The position numbers and the translations under genes are program-made. Positions 1 to 6,348 of a stretch of 13,966 nucleotides of DNA are shown here, one piece after another. Position 1 is the stretch's first letter, and every line of letters starts with the position of its first letter. The notes beneath the pieces were generated by a model that had not been told where the DNA came from, searched no databases, and worked only from the letters and a program-made list of their open reading frames with translations. This stretch comes from DATDSR01 sp038062165 (GTDB taxonomy: Bacteria; Patescibacteriota; Minisyncoccia; Phycocordibacterales; DATDSR01): NCBI GenBank assembly GCA_038062165.1, contig JBBTXQ010000004.1:1-13966 (forward strand), given 5' to 3'.

Positions 1-77
1 GCCAAAGGAATAACTCCCACCTCACTCTTAATGTTCTTAATATTAAATTTTGTAATCTTTTTAGTTTTTTTCTTCAT
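1..77 (-). CDS. 5' end of a leftward gene of unknown function (partial)
   Basis: The reverse strand opens with ATG at 77-75 and stays open to the window edge. It encodes about 25 residues beginning MKKKTKKITKFNIKNIK, followed by SEVGVIPLA. The start is Lys-rich and hydrophilic, with no signal peptide or motif I recognise, so no function is given. The A of the ATG is the terminal base of the 81-bp inverted-repeat element at 77-157. If that element is removed with one copy of its flanking duplication, the same reading frame starts at the ATG at 162-160, ten bases after a TATAAT box. This supports a real gene whose start codon was invaded. It is transcribed divergently from secG. The coding claim rests only on the open frame and this context. 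Confidence 0.5.
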   Translation of the reverse strand, partial: MKKKTKKITKFNIKNIKSEVGVIPL

Positions 78-157
78 CCCGTTAGAAGTTTTAGTCTGAT
101 AACGTCCCGAGTAAAGTTACCTACAATAATATTCTCTTAAAGTAACTTCTAACGGGA
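77..157. mobile_element. 81-bp MITE-like inverted-repeat element, copy 1
   Basis: The ends are TCCCGTTAGAAGTT (77-90) and its exact reverse complement (144-157), enclosing 53 AT-rich bases. There is no ORF for a transposase. The direct repeat TTCA flanks it at 73-76 and 158-161, as expected of a 4-bp target duplication. Copy 2 at 5901-5981 has the same length and the same ends. Read in opposite orientation, 18 terminal bases (TCCCGTTAGAAGTTACTT) are identical between the copies. The interiors then match at roughly 45-50% with one gap, against about 20% in the parallel orientation. It separates the leftward gene from its apparent -10 box and would form a 14-bp stem in the 5' UTR. A fixed regulatory palindrome is the alternative, but the flanking repeats favour insertion. 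Confidence 0.68.
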
Positions 158-162
158 TTCAT
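121..162 (-). other. Short upstream ORF left by element insertion
   Basis: ATG at 162-160 lies 10 bases after a TATAAT box and would be the original start codon of the leftward gene. It now reads into the inverted-repeat element as MNPVRSYFKRILL and stops at TAG (123-121). It would be the first ORF on the transcript, so it may reduce or couple translation of the ATG at 77-75. Its expression is inferred. Confidence 0.35.
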
Positions 163-172
163 AACGCAAGTC

Positions 173-178
173 ATTATA
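173..178 (-). promoter_or_regulatory. -10 box for the leftward gene
   Basis: The reverse strand shows a perfect TATAAT (178-173). The ancestral start codon at 162 follows after 10 bases, implying an almost leaderless message before the element inserted. No convincing -35 box is seen. Confidence 0.4.
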
Positions 179-224
179 CTCAAGTTTCCCGATCTTGCAA
201 GTCCCATCTTGCTTAATTGTGTAC

Positions 225-252
225 TTGCATAATTTTTAGGGTTTGATATACT
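225..252 (+). promoter_or_regulatory. Promoter of the secG operon
   Basis: TTGCAT (225-230) lies 16 bases before TATACT (247-252). The -10 box is preceded by TGA, giving an extended TGn element. Transcription should start near 259, leaving about 13 bases before the secG ATG and no obvious Shine-Dalgarno site. Confidence 0.55.
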
Positions 253-271
253 AAAGACAAGTTAACTATAT

Positions 272-496
272 ATGGCTTCTTTATTACCTTGGTTGCAGAT
301 TGGATTATCTATTGTGCTTGTGGCTCTTGTGCTACTCCAACAGACTGATGCCTCGCTTGGGGCCGCTTTTGGCGCCTCCGGGGGTGAAGGTATTGAACGT
401 TCTCGCAGGGGCCTTGAGCGTACCATCTTTCAAGTTACAATAATTATAGCTATACTATTTTCAATCTCTGTTTTTGCTTCACTTCTTGTACAATAA
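272..496 (+). CDS. secG: Preprotein translocase subunit SecG
   Basis: This 74-residue protein has the two-helix layout of SecG, the small accessory subunit of the SecYEG channel that aids protein export across the cytoplasmic membrane. Helix 1 is about residues 4-22 and ends in LLQQ. A Gly/Ala-rich loop follows (about 27-40, LGAAFGASGGEG, resembling the family GxxFGxSG signature), then a basic stretch (IERSRRGLERT). Helix 2 is about residues 51-72. The length is normal for the family. The ATG lies about 13 bases after a predicted transcription start, with no strong ribosome-binding site. It opens a rightward cluster, with the solute-binding protein beginning 21 bases after its stop. Identification is by topology and loop signature. 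Confidence 0.85.
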   Translation: MASLLPWLQIGLSIVLVALVLLQQTDASLGAAFGASGGEGIERSRRGLERTIFQVTIIIAILFSISVFASLLVQ

Positions 497-517
497 TTTT
501 CGTTATTAAATACTAAC

Positions 518-2215
518 TTGCTTAGAAAATATACCCGTATTAAATTCGATCGAAGCGCCGATCTGCCAAGTCTACCCCAACTCGTAAAATTAGCCAGATT
601 GGCAAATCTAAAGCAAAAGTACCAAGTACTGATCTTGGGCATTATATCTATCTGTGCGCTTGTGGCGGCTGTTGCGCTTGGTAGTAACGCTTTCATGATA
701 ACCACTGCCTCAACGGGCGGCTCATTCACTGAGGGGGTGCTGGGTGTACCGCGGTTTATTAATCCAATACTCTCAACGTCTGAAGCAGATCGCGACCTGG
801 TAGCACTTGTTTATTCTGGATTGTTAAAAGCCGAACCTGACGAAAAATTCTCACTCAACCTTGCCAGTAATTATTCTATTTCAGAAGACGCTACAATTTA
901 CACAGTCACGCTTAAAGATAATCTGAAGTGGCACGACGGACATCCGGTTACAAGCGCGGATATTGTTTATACCGTGCATCAGATTCAGAACGATCTAGTG
1001 CGTAGTCCCAGACGAGCCAATTGGGAAGGAGTTAGCATAGAAGCGGAAGATGAGAAGACCGTGCGCCTCACTCTCAAACAAGCCTATTCTCCCTTTCTAG
1101 AGAATCTGACAGAAAACATCTTACCAGAACATATTTGGAAAAATGTGACTGCTGAAGAATTCGCCTTAAGCGTTAATAATATAGAAGCCATCGGTACGGG
1201 TCCGTACAAAATTGATAGAATAAAAACTGATTCTACTGGCATACCCACATCAATTGAATTAGTAACAAATTCTAGTTACGCGCTCGGAGAACCATTTATC
1301 GAAAGAATTATTTTTAAATTCTTCTCTAATGAGACTGACTTGATTAAAGCATATGAAAATAAACAAGTTGATAGCATCTCTGGCTTATCTACAGAAGCGA
1401 GTAAGACCTTACAAGATGACGGCGTAGATATTTTGAGTGTTCCACTATCACGCCTATTTGCAATATTTTTTAATCAGAACCAATCAATAATTCTTGCGGA
1501 TATTAACGTGAAACTGGCTCTGTCTCTCGCTGTTAACAGAAGTGATGTAATTACATTTGCCCTCTCCGGCTTCGGCTCGACCATGAGCTTTGATGATCGC
1601 GAGCAAAATATAGAAGAGGCGCGCAAGATCTTAGATAACGCTGGATGGAAATTAGTGAGTGGTAGTGAAGTACGAGAGAAAAAAGGGAAGCCTCTCTCTT
1701 TTACTCTGGCCACCTCCGACAGTCCAGAATTATCTCGAGCAGCTAAAATTATTTCCGATCAATTGAAAGAGATAGGGGTAGCTGTTGATGTGAAAATATA
1801 TGAAGTCTCTGATCTCAACACGAACGTGATTAGGCCTCGCAAATTTGATGCTCTACTTTTTGGCGAAGTGATTGGACATTTCCCAGATCTTTACGCTTTT
1901 TGGCACTCCAAACAGCGTCTAGATCCAGGACTTAATATCGCCGGTTATACTAATAGTTCGGTTGATACGGCATTAGAAGCCGCTCGCCAAACTTCTGACA
2001 CAAGAGAGCGGGCTAAGTTCTTCGCTACATTTGAACACGAACTCTCGCGCGACATTCCTGCAATATTTTTGTATTCACCTCATTACACATATATCCCACC
2101 CGAGAAAGTTAAAAATATCAAATTAGAAACTAGTGGTAATGCGTCTGATCGTTTCGCAAATGTTTATAAATGGTATATATCAACAGATCGCGTATGGAAA
2201 ATATTCGCCCGGTAA
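518..2215 (+). CDS. Membrane-anchored ABC-type peptide/solute-binding protein (SBP family 5)
   Basis: 565 residues. A basic cytoplasmic tail (about 1-34) precedes one transmembrane helix (about 35-58, LILGIISICALVAAVAL) and a large extracytoplasmic domain. That domain follows the family 5 (OppA/DppA-type) pattern: GGSFTEGVLGVPRFINPIL near the start, the YSGLLK and LKWHDGHPVTSADIVYT blocks, GTGPYKI, the LALSLAVNRSDVI block, and a C-terminal KVKNIKL region. Such proteins capture peptides or other solutes for ABC import. No permease or ATPase lies nearby, so the ligand is unknown. The anchor is an uncleaved helix, with no lipobox Cys. The start codon is TTG, since no ATG precedes the anchor, and no Shine-Dalgarno site is seen. 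The segment after SLAVNRSDVI looks shorter than usual. The 3' end overlaps the rnj ORF. Confidence 0.85.
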   Translation: MLRKYTRIKFDRSADLPSLPQLVKLARLANLKQKYQVLILGIISICALVAAVALGSNAFMITTASTGGSFTEGVLGVPRFINPILSTSEADRDLVALVYSGLLKAEPDEKFSLNLASNYSISEDATIYTVTLKDNLKWHDGHPVTSADIVYTVHQIQNDLVRSPRRANWEGVSIEAEDEKTVRLTLKQAYSPFLENLTENILPEHIWKNVTAEEFALSVNNIEAIGTGPYKIDRIKTDSTGIPTSIELVTNSSYALGEPFIERIIFKFFSNETDLIKAYENKQVDSISGLSTEASKTLQDDGVDILSVPLSRLFAIFFNQNQSIILADINVKLALSLAVNRSDVITFALSGFGSTMSFDDREQNIEEARKILDNAGWKLVSGSEVREKKGKPLSFTLATSDSPELSRAAKIISDQLKEIGVAVDVKIYEVSDLNTNVIRPRKFDALLFGEVIGHFPDLYAFWHSKQRLDPGLNIAGYTNSSVDTALEAARQTSDTRERAKFFATFEHELSRDIPAIFLYSPHYTYIPPEKVKNIKLETSGNASDRFANVYKWYISTDRVWKIFAR

Positions 2216-4032
2216 GAGCTCCCCTCTTACGTAAAAGGAGTCACGACAAGCCTTCTCCGTCACAGATACATTCACACCAAGCACCCAGACATTATTCTCC
2301 TGCTCCATCGGGCGTGGGCCATAAAGAGGACGTAGTGCGGATCATACCGTTGGGAGGGGTGGAAGAAGTAGGCAAAAATATGACAGTAGTCGAATTTCGT
2401 GATTCTATTGTAATTGTAGACATTGGCATACAGTTCACAGACGAGGAGGAGACACCGGGTGTAGATTATATAATTCCAGACACAACATATCTAGAGGCTC
2501 GCAAAAAGAAAATCAAAGCAGTCTTCATAACCCACGGTCACTTAGATCATATCGGTGGCATTCCGTATGTGATGGATAGAATAGGCAACCCCAAGCTCTA
2601 TACTCGCACACTTACTGCCGCAGTAATTAAGAAGCGACAAGTTGAGTTTCCTCACTTACCAGCTCTCGATATGCAACTCGTCGAGACAGATGCGCGTATT
2701 AAGATATCTGATGATTTCTATGTGCGTTTCTTCAACGTCACCCACACTATCCCCGATGCCATGGGTATAATTTTCGAAACACCACTTGGCAACATAGTTT
2801 TCACGGGAGATCTGAAAGTTGATCACGACGATGGTGTGCCGATAGAGCGCGAACAAGAAGTTTATAAAAAAATTGGCACAGAGAACAATCTAGTTTTGCT
2901 TGCCGACTCAACCAACGCCGACGTACCCGGCTTCTCATTCTCTGAAAGAGCCGTGCACAAGAATATAGAAGAGTTAATTAAGAACACTAAAGGCAGATTA
3001 ATCGTAGGCACGTTTGCCTCACTTCTCGAGCGCATGATCTTCATAATTAAAACTGCCGAGAAATATGACAAGAAAGTGGCCTTCGAGGGCAGAAGTATGA
3101 AGACAAATATTGAGATTGCCAAAGAACTTGGTTTAGTTGATCCAAAATCGAAAGCCTTAATAGCAACCGAAGATATAGATAATTACCCGCCAGATAAAAT
3201 AATAGTAATGGCTACTGGCGCTCAAGGCGACAAGTTCGCCGCTCTGATGCGCATGTCCGAGAACACCCACAAAAAAGTTAAGCTCCATAAGGGCGACACC
3301 GTCATTCTCTCCTCATCTATCATCCCCGGCAACGAACGAGCGGTGCAACATTTGAAAGATAATCTCGCCCGTCGCGGTGCAAAAGTTCTGCATTATAGAG
3401 TTCTGGACGTGCATGCCTCGGGTCACGCCAATCGCGAGGAACTTAAGTGGCTACAACAGCAAATTAAACCGCGCTTTTTCATTCCTGTGCACGGTTGGCA
3501 TCAATTCTTAACTGCCCACCGTGATATTGCCATTGAAGCAGGCACACCGGAAGATCACTGTGTTGTCCCGGACAACGGCTTGATAATTGAGTTTTTCTTT
3601 GCCTCGCCGAAACAAAGTGAAGGCGGGTGGCCAGAAGTGAAAGTACGCCGACTCAAAGATTCTGCCGCTTCTAAAATGGTTATGATAGACGCACTTGGCA
3701 CAGGTGATGTGAAAGATGTAGTGGTACGTGATCGCAAACAACTCTCGCAAGACGGCATCTTCGTGGTTATCGCTACGATCGATCTCTCTTCCGGCCGAGT
3801 GCGCAAGTCACCAGATATTATCTCGCGCGGTTTCGTCTATCTCAAAGAATCTCAGGAATTATTGAAGCATACCCGAGGTATGGTTAAACGCATGATCGAA
3901 GAAGCGAGCGCCCGACAGCATCCACTCAATATTGATTATCTCAAGAACGACTTGCGTGAGAAGCTGGCTAAGTTCTTACTCCAGAAAACAGGCAAGCGTC
4001 CTATCATTTTGCCTGTTATACTGGAGGTGTAG
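2170..4032 (+). CDS. rnj: Ribonuclease J
   Basis: A metallo-beta-lactamase/beta-CASP ribonuclease that processes and degrades RNA (5'-3' exonuclease and/or endonuclease in known members). From the ATG at 2170 (620 residues) the catalytic domain starts near residue 55 (VRIIPLGGVEEVGKNM). Zinc ligands are in HGHLDH (122-127), H192 (HTIPDAMG) and D214 (TGDLKVD). DSTNADVPG, H415/H419 (HASGHANREEL) and H441 (PVHGWHQF) complete the core, and a C-terminal domain follows from about 490. Residues 1-54 are a Pro/Ser/His/Arg-rich, probably disordered extension. A second ATG at 2194 is an equally plausible start and would reduce the overlap with the upstream gene from 46 to 22 bases. Neither has a Shine-Dalgarno site. 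The family call is firm; the start is not. Confidence 0.95.
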   Translation: MVYINRSRMENIRPVRAPLLRKRSHDKPSPSQIHSHQAPRHYSPAPSGVGHKEDVVRIIPLGGVEEVGKNMTVVEFRDSIVIVDIGIQFTDEEETPGVDYIIPDTTYLEARKKKIKAVFITHGHLDHIGGIPYVMDRIGNPKLYTRTLTAAVIKKRQVEFPHLPALDMQLVETDARIKISDDFYVRFFNVTHTIPDAMGIIFETPLGNIVFTGDLKVDHDDGVPIEREQEVYKKIGTENNLVLLADSTNADVPGFSFSERAVHKNIEELIKNTKGRLIVGTFASLLERMIFIIKTAEKYDKKVAFEGRSMKTNIEIAKELGLVDPKSKALIATEDIDNYPPDKIIVMATGAQGDKFAALMRMSENTHKKVKLHKGDTVILSSSIIPGNERAVQHLKDNLARRGAKVLHYRVLDVHASGHANREELKWLQQQIKPRFFIPVHGWHQFLTAHRDIAIEAGTPEDHCVVPDNGLIIEFFFASPKQSEGGWPEVKVRRLKDSAASKMVMIDALGTGDVKDVVVRDRKQLSQDGIFVVIATIDLSSGRVRKSPDIISRGFVYLKESQELLKHTRGMVKRMIEEASARQHPLNIDYLKNDLREKLAKFLLQKTGKRPIILPVILEV

Positions 4033-5178
4033 ATGGGCCCAACCAGACAAAAAATTTATCTTTTTGTTTTCTTTTTGGCTTTGGCCGAGGCTCTTGTTTT
4101 TTCGGTCAATTCGCCTTTCATCGCTAACTTAATTTCTGGCGAATTAGTCGGAACGGTTTATAGTCTGGCTAGTTTGTCAGCCATCTTGTTACTAGGCTTA
4201 TTACCATTCTTTATCAGACGCGCCGGACCGGCGGGTGTGCTATCTGCGCTCTTATTTGCCGGAGCGTTAGTCGCATTCGCTGTGGCTTATTGGCCGACTG
4301 CCGCAATCTTGGGCGCTTTGGTCATTTTCCTGGCTATTCCTCAGGTAGCTCCGGCCGTAAGTGATATCTTCATCGAGAGTTCTTCGCGCCCAGGGGAACG
4401 CGGGCGAGTGATCGGTTCGGAATTCACTTTCATGAATCTCGCTTTCGTAATCGCGCCTATCATCGGCGGCTTCATCATTACTCGGCTCGGTTTCAACACA
4501 CTCTATGCAGTATCCGGCGCAGTCTTTTTGCTTGCCCTGCTCCTGTCACTACGCTTCACCCGTCATTTGCGCGTTAGCCGTCTGCACACGGGCCACTTCT
4601 GGAAGGGCTTGGGGCGAGCTTGGAGGAATCGCAACTTGCGCAATGTCCTCACAACACAATTCTTGTTGCAATTCTTCTTCTCGTGGATGGTGATCTACAC
4701 ACCACTTTATTTAATAGACAAATTCGCACTTGGATACTCAACTTTGGGCATAATCTTCTCGATCATGCTAATCCCCTACGTCATCCTCGAGTATCCTCTA
4801 GGCAAGATCGCCGACAACAAAATTGGCGAGAAAGAACTGCTCGTCGTTGGCTTCGTCCTTACGGCCTTCACCACAGCGGTCATCCCACTTATCGAAACTA
4901 GCTCAATTTGGATCTGGGCCATCATCCTTTTCGGCACGCGCGTAGGCGCGGCTATGATCGAGGGCATGTCAGCCACATATTTCTATAAGAAGGCCGATGC
5001 GGAAGACATTGATCTCATTGCTCTATTCCGAGACATGCGGCCCGTAGCTTATATTCTCGGACCGTTACTCGCCTCTCTCATCATATTCGAATTTTCAATG
5101 GGGAGTCTCTTCCCCATCCTCGGACTAATAATGCTCACAGGCGCCCTAATCGCCACTCGCCTCCGCGACACCCGCTAA
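4033..5178 (+). CDS. Major facilitator superfamily transporter
   Basis: 381 residues, almost entirely hydrophobic helices, consistent with an 11-12-helix MFS carrier in two halves. The first half runs to about residue 180, a basic loop (RFTRHLRVSRLHTGHFWKGLGRAWRNR, split by His and Gly) joins them, and the second half follows. The basic turn IRRAGPAGVL after helix 2 fits the loop-2 motif of the superfamily. Substrate is not predictable; small drug-exporter-like carriers are this size. The ATG begins directly after the rnj stop codon and has one of the few good Shine-Dalgarno sites here, GGAGG at 4023-4027 with a 5-base gap. It is therefore translated from the same message. Its last 33 bases overlap the convergent nuclease gene. 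Confidence 0.85.
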   Translation: MGPTRQKIYLFVFFLALAEALVFSVNSPFIANLISGELVGTVYSLASLSAILLLGLLPFFIRRAGPAGVLSALLFAGALVAFAVAYWPTAAILGALVIFLAIPQVAPAVSDIFIESSSRPGERGRVIGSEFTFMNLAFVIAPIIGGFIITRLGFNTLYAVSGAVFLLALLLSLRFTRHLRVSRLHTGHFWKGLGRAWRNRNLRNVLTTQFLLQFFFSWMVIYTPLYLIDKFALGYSTLGIIFSIMLIPYVILEYPLGKIADNKIGEKELLVVGFVLTAFTTAVIPLIETSSIWIWAIILFGTRVGAAMIEGMSATYFYKKADAEDIDLIALFRDMRPVAYILGPLLASLIIFEFSMGSLFPILGLIMLTGALIATRLRDTR

Positions 5179-5901
5179 TTCGCGATATTTGCAGTACTCG
5201 CAAGCTTTGAGAGCCTCTGGCATTTCGCTATCCAAACATTTTTTTATATCAACTAATGTGCTCTCGACCCACTTATCATTACCAACGTAGGGAATAATTT
5301 TTACTGTGAATTCGAGTCGTGCATCAAAGGCTTCCTTGTCGGTGCGGCCATTGCAATATACAAAATATGCCGTGTCAGAAACCTTGAAGCCATTTTGTCT
5401 GAAGAGCCATTGATACACTTCGACTTGGCGTTTGTATCCAATCTGCCAGTCGGCATCGAGGGTCACTTCAGAAGTTTTGCTAGTAGCTTTGTAGTCAACA
5501 ATATTGAGCGCGCCCTCGGGGTCTTGCCAGACATCGTCGATGCCGCCGCTTATAATTAAGTTTGTACCCTCGTGATTATGCGTGATTCCTCGCCGCAGGG
5601 CATCACGCCATTCATCCATGCGTTCATCGACTAGAGGCACAGAATAAATTCCGTACTCCTTGACGAGCGGGTGACGCGTGCCGGCCGCGCGGTGGATGTC
5701 GAATTCTTTCTTGAGGAGCGCGTCCACGGCAGAGTTGAGTGAAAACGGGAAGCCGGGTGGCCGACCAATTCCTTTGCGCCGATCGAGCCAGAAACAACGC
5801 GGGCAATTCATAAACAGATCAATCTTCGATCGCGAAATCTTAAAAGGCGCATCACTTTTAGGTGTATAAACATTCCTCGAAACTTTATATTCAAATCCCA
5901 T
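5146..5901 (-). CDS. Stand-alone PD-(D/E)XK nuclease (RecB/Cas4-like)
   Basis: A 251-residue nuclease of the PDDEXK_1 (RecB C-terminal/Cas4-like) type. Visible features in order: ISRSKIDLFMNCPRCFWL (about 22-39) with C33 and C36; the catalytic acid block SGGIDDVW (D122/D123); IVDYKAT with D136 and K138; QVEVYQW with Q159 and Y163; and CEYCKY with C234 and C237. The paired N- and C-terminal Cys suggest a metal or 4Fe-4S clamp as in Cas4 and AddB. No cas gene or CRISPR array is present, so a DNA-repair role is more likely than spacer acquisition. It lies downstream of, and in the same direction as, the UvrD-nuclease fusion. Its start ATG uses the last base of element copy 2. The 3' end overlaps the MFS gene by 33 bases, convergently. 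Confidence 0.8.
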   Translation of the reverse strand: MGFEYKVSRNVYTPKSDAPFKISRSKIDLFMNCPRCFWLDRRKGIGRPPGFPFSLNSAVDALLKKEFDIHRAAGTRHPLVKEYGIYSVPLVDERMDEWRDALRRGITHNHEGTNLIISGGIDDVWQDPEGALNIVDYKATSKTSEVTLDADWQIGYKRQVEVYQWLFRQNGFKVSDTAYFVYCNGRTDKEAFDARLEFTVKIIPYVGNDKWVESTLVDIKKCLDSEMPEALKACEYCKYRELAGVAEASGD

Positions 5902-5981
5902 CCCGTTAGAAGTTACTTACGGCTAATAGTAATACGTTTAACATATTGTGTTGACATTAGATGGTTAGACTTCTAACGGGA
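5901..5981. mobile_element. 81-bp MITE-like inverted-repeat element, copy 2
   Basis: The ends are TCCCGTTAGAAGTT (5901-5914) and ACTTCTAACGGGA (5969-5981), a 13-bp terminal inverted repeat around an AT-rich interior. The direct repeat CCCA flanks it at 5897-5900 and 5982-5985. Length and ends equal copy 1 at 77-157, which is inserted in the opposite orientation. It encodes no protein. It occupies the start-codon boundary of the leftward nuclease gene. An 8-base fragment of the same terminus (TCCCGTTA) recurs just outside the right-hand duplication at 5986-5993. Confidence 0.68.
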
Positions 5982-5986
5982 CCCAT
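5957..5986 (-). other. Short upstream ORF left by element insertion
   Basis: The ATG at 5986-5984 would be the original start of the nuclease gene if copy 2 is removed with one duplication. It now reads MGPVRSLTI and stops at TAA (5959-5957). A possible -10 box, TATGAT (6003-5998 on the reverse strand), lies 11 bases before it. Its expression is inferred. Confidence 0.33.
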
Positions 5987-5993
5987 CCCGTTA

Positions 5994-6002
5994 TGCTATC
6001 AT
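5994..6002 (+). promoter_or_regulatory. Extended -10 promoter of the GC-rich island
   Basis: TGCTATCAT is a TGn-extended -10 element (TATCAT at 5997-6002) with no clear -35 box. It predicts transcription from about 6009, exactly at the first arm of a GGACC/GGTCC hairpin. It overlaps the likely leftward promoter of the nuclease gene. Confidence 0.4.
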
Positions 6003-6008
6003 ATTAAT

Positions 6009-6268
6009 GGACCAAGTTCTCGGTCCCAGAAAGCGAAGGAGGCGAGCTCTTAAAAGACCTGTGTACCATCGACTTCACGGACGGCGGGCAAGACGCGGCA
6101 TCAGCCGCATCCGACGCCGTGCGTTACGAATCCGACGACCGGTCCGACTGCGAGAGCGACTACACGAGCGCCGGCTCGGACGTCACAATCGCGACCTAGG
6201 GCCAACCTCGGCCCGACGAACCCGCAATCAAGGGGCCGTGCGCACAAACGCCGGCCCCTCCCCTTTTT
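6009..6268 (+). ncRNA. GC-rich transcribed island: candidate structured RNA or cryptic small ORF
   Basis: About 260 bases, markedly more GC-rich than the surroundings (40 of 60 bases at 6061-6120). Self-complementary pairs occur along its length: GGACC/GGTCC (6009-6026), ACGGCG/CGCCGT (6081-6120) enclosing GCGGC/GCCGC (6095-6108), GTCCGA/TCGGAC (6142-6181) and GGGCC/GGCCC (6199-6214), then the terminator-like hairpin. I recognise no tmRNA, RNase P, SRP or 6S signature. The alternative is protein: one frame is open from 6008 to TAG at 6197-6199, with GC-rich third positions and an Asp/Ser/Ala-rich product (for example DFTDGGQDAASAASDAVRY). GAAGGAGG lies at 6035-6042, but no ATG, GTG or TTG exists in that frame. 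The Arg-rich frame from ATG 6007 looks like its shadow. Confidence 0.35.
6231..6268 (+). terminator. Candidate intrinsic terminator of the GC-rich island
   Basis: AGGGGCCG (6231-6238) pairs with CGGCCCCT (6252-6259) across a 13-base loop. Four C and five T (6264-6268) follow. The gap between stem and T-run makes it slightly atypical. Confidence 0.55.
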
Positions 6269-6280
6269 CAACAAACCAAT

Positions 6281-6348
6281 AACTCACCGGGATTTCATCT
6301 CCACCTCTCTTATTAATAAGAGAGGTCGGAACGAAGTCCGGGTGAGTT
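6281..6348. repeat. 68-bp fold-back hairpin at the uvrD-like stop codon
   Basis: Outer arms AACTCACC (6281-6288) and GGTGAGTT (6341-6348) enclose imperfectly paired middle arms and a perfect 22-base palindrome at 6304-6325, whose arm is CCTCTCTTAT. Almost the whole segment can form one long stem. The outer arm includes two bases of the helicase stop codon (6347-6349). It may act as a transcription terminator or 3'-end stabiliser for the leftward helicase message, but no good T-run follows on that strand. Confidence 0.6.

Noticed and set aside
76..158. CRISPR repeat or attachment site
   Set aside because: The repeats are inverted, not regularly spaced direct repeats. There are only two widely separated copies and no cas or integrase gene. 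The Cas4-like nuclease alone does not imply CRISPR.
430..729. 99-codon reverse ORF over the secG/binding-protein junction
   Set aside because: It spans two well-supported forward genes and has no promoter or family resemblance.
6009..6268. Known housekeeping RNA (tmRNA, RNase P, SRP or 6S)
   Set aside because: No tag ORF or CCA-ended tRNA-like domain, no RNase P core signature, and no SRP apical-loop motif could be found by eye. A covariance search would be decisive.
6007..6282. Arg-rich 91-codon ORF across the GC-rich island
   Set aside because: Its extreme Arg content is what an out-of-frame reading of GAC/GCC/TCC-type codons gives. Its ATG also lies upstream of the predicted transcription start at about 6009, and it runs through the terminator-like hairpin.
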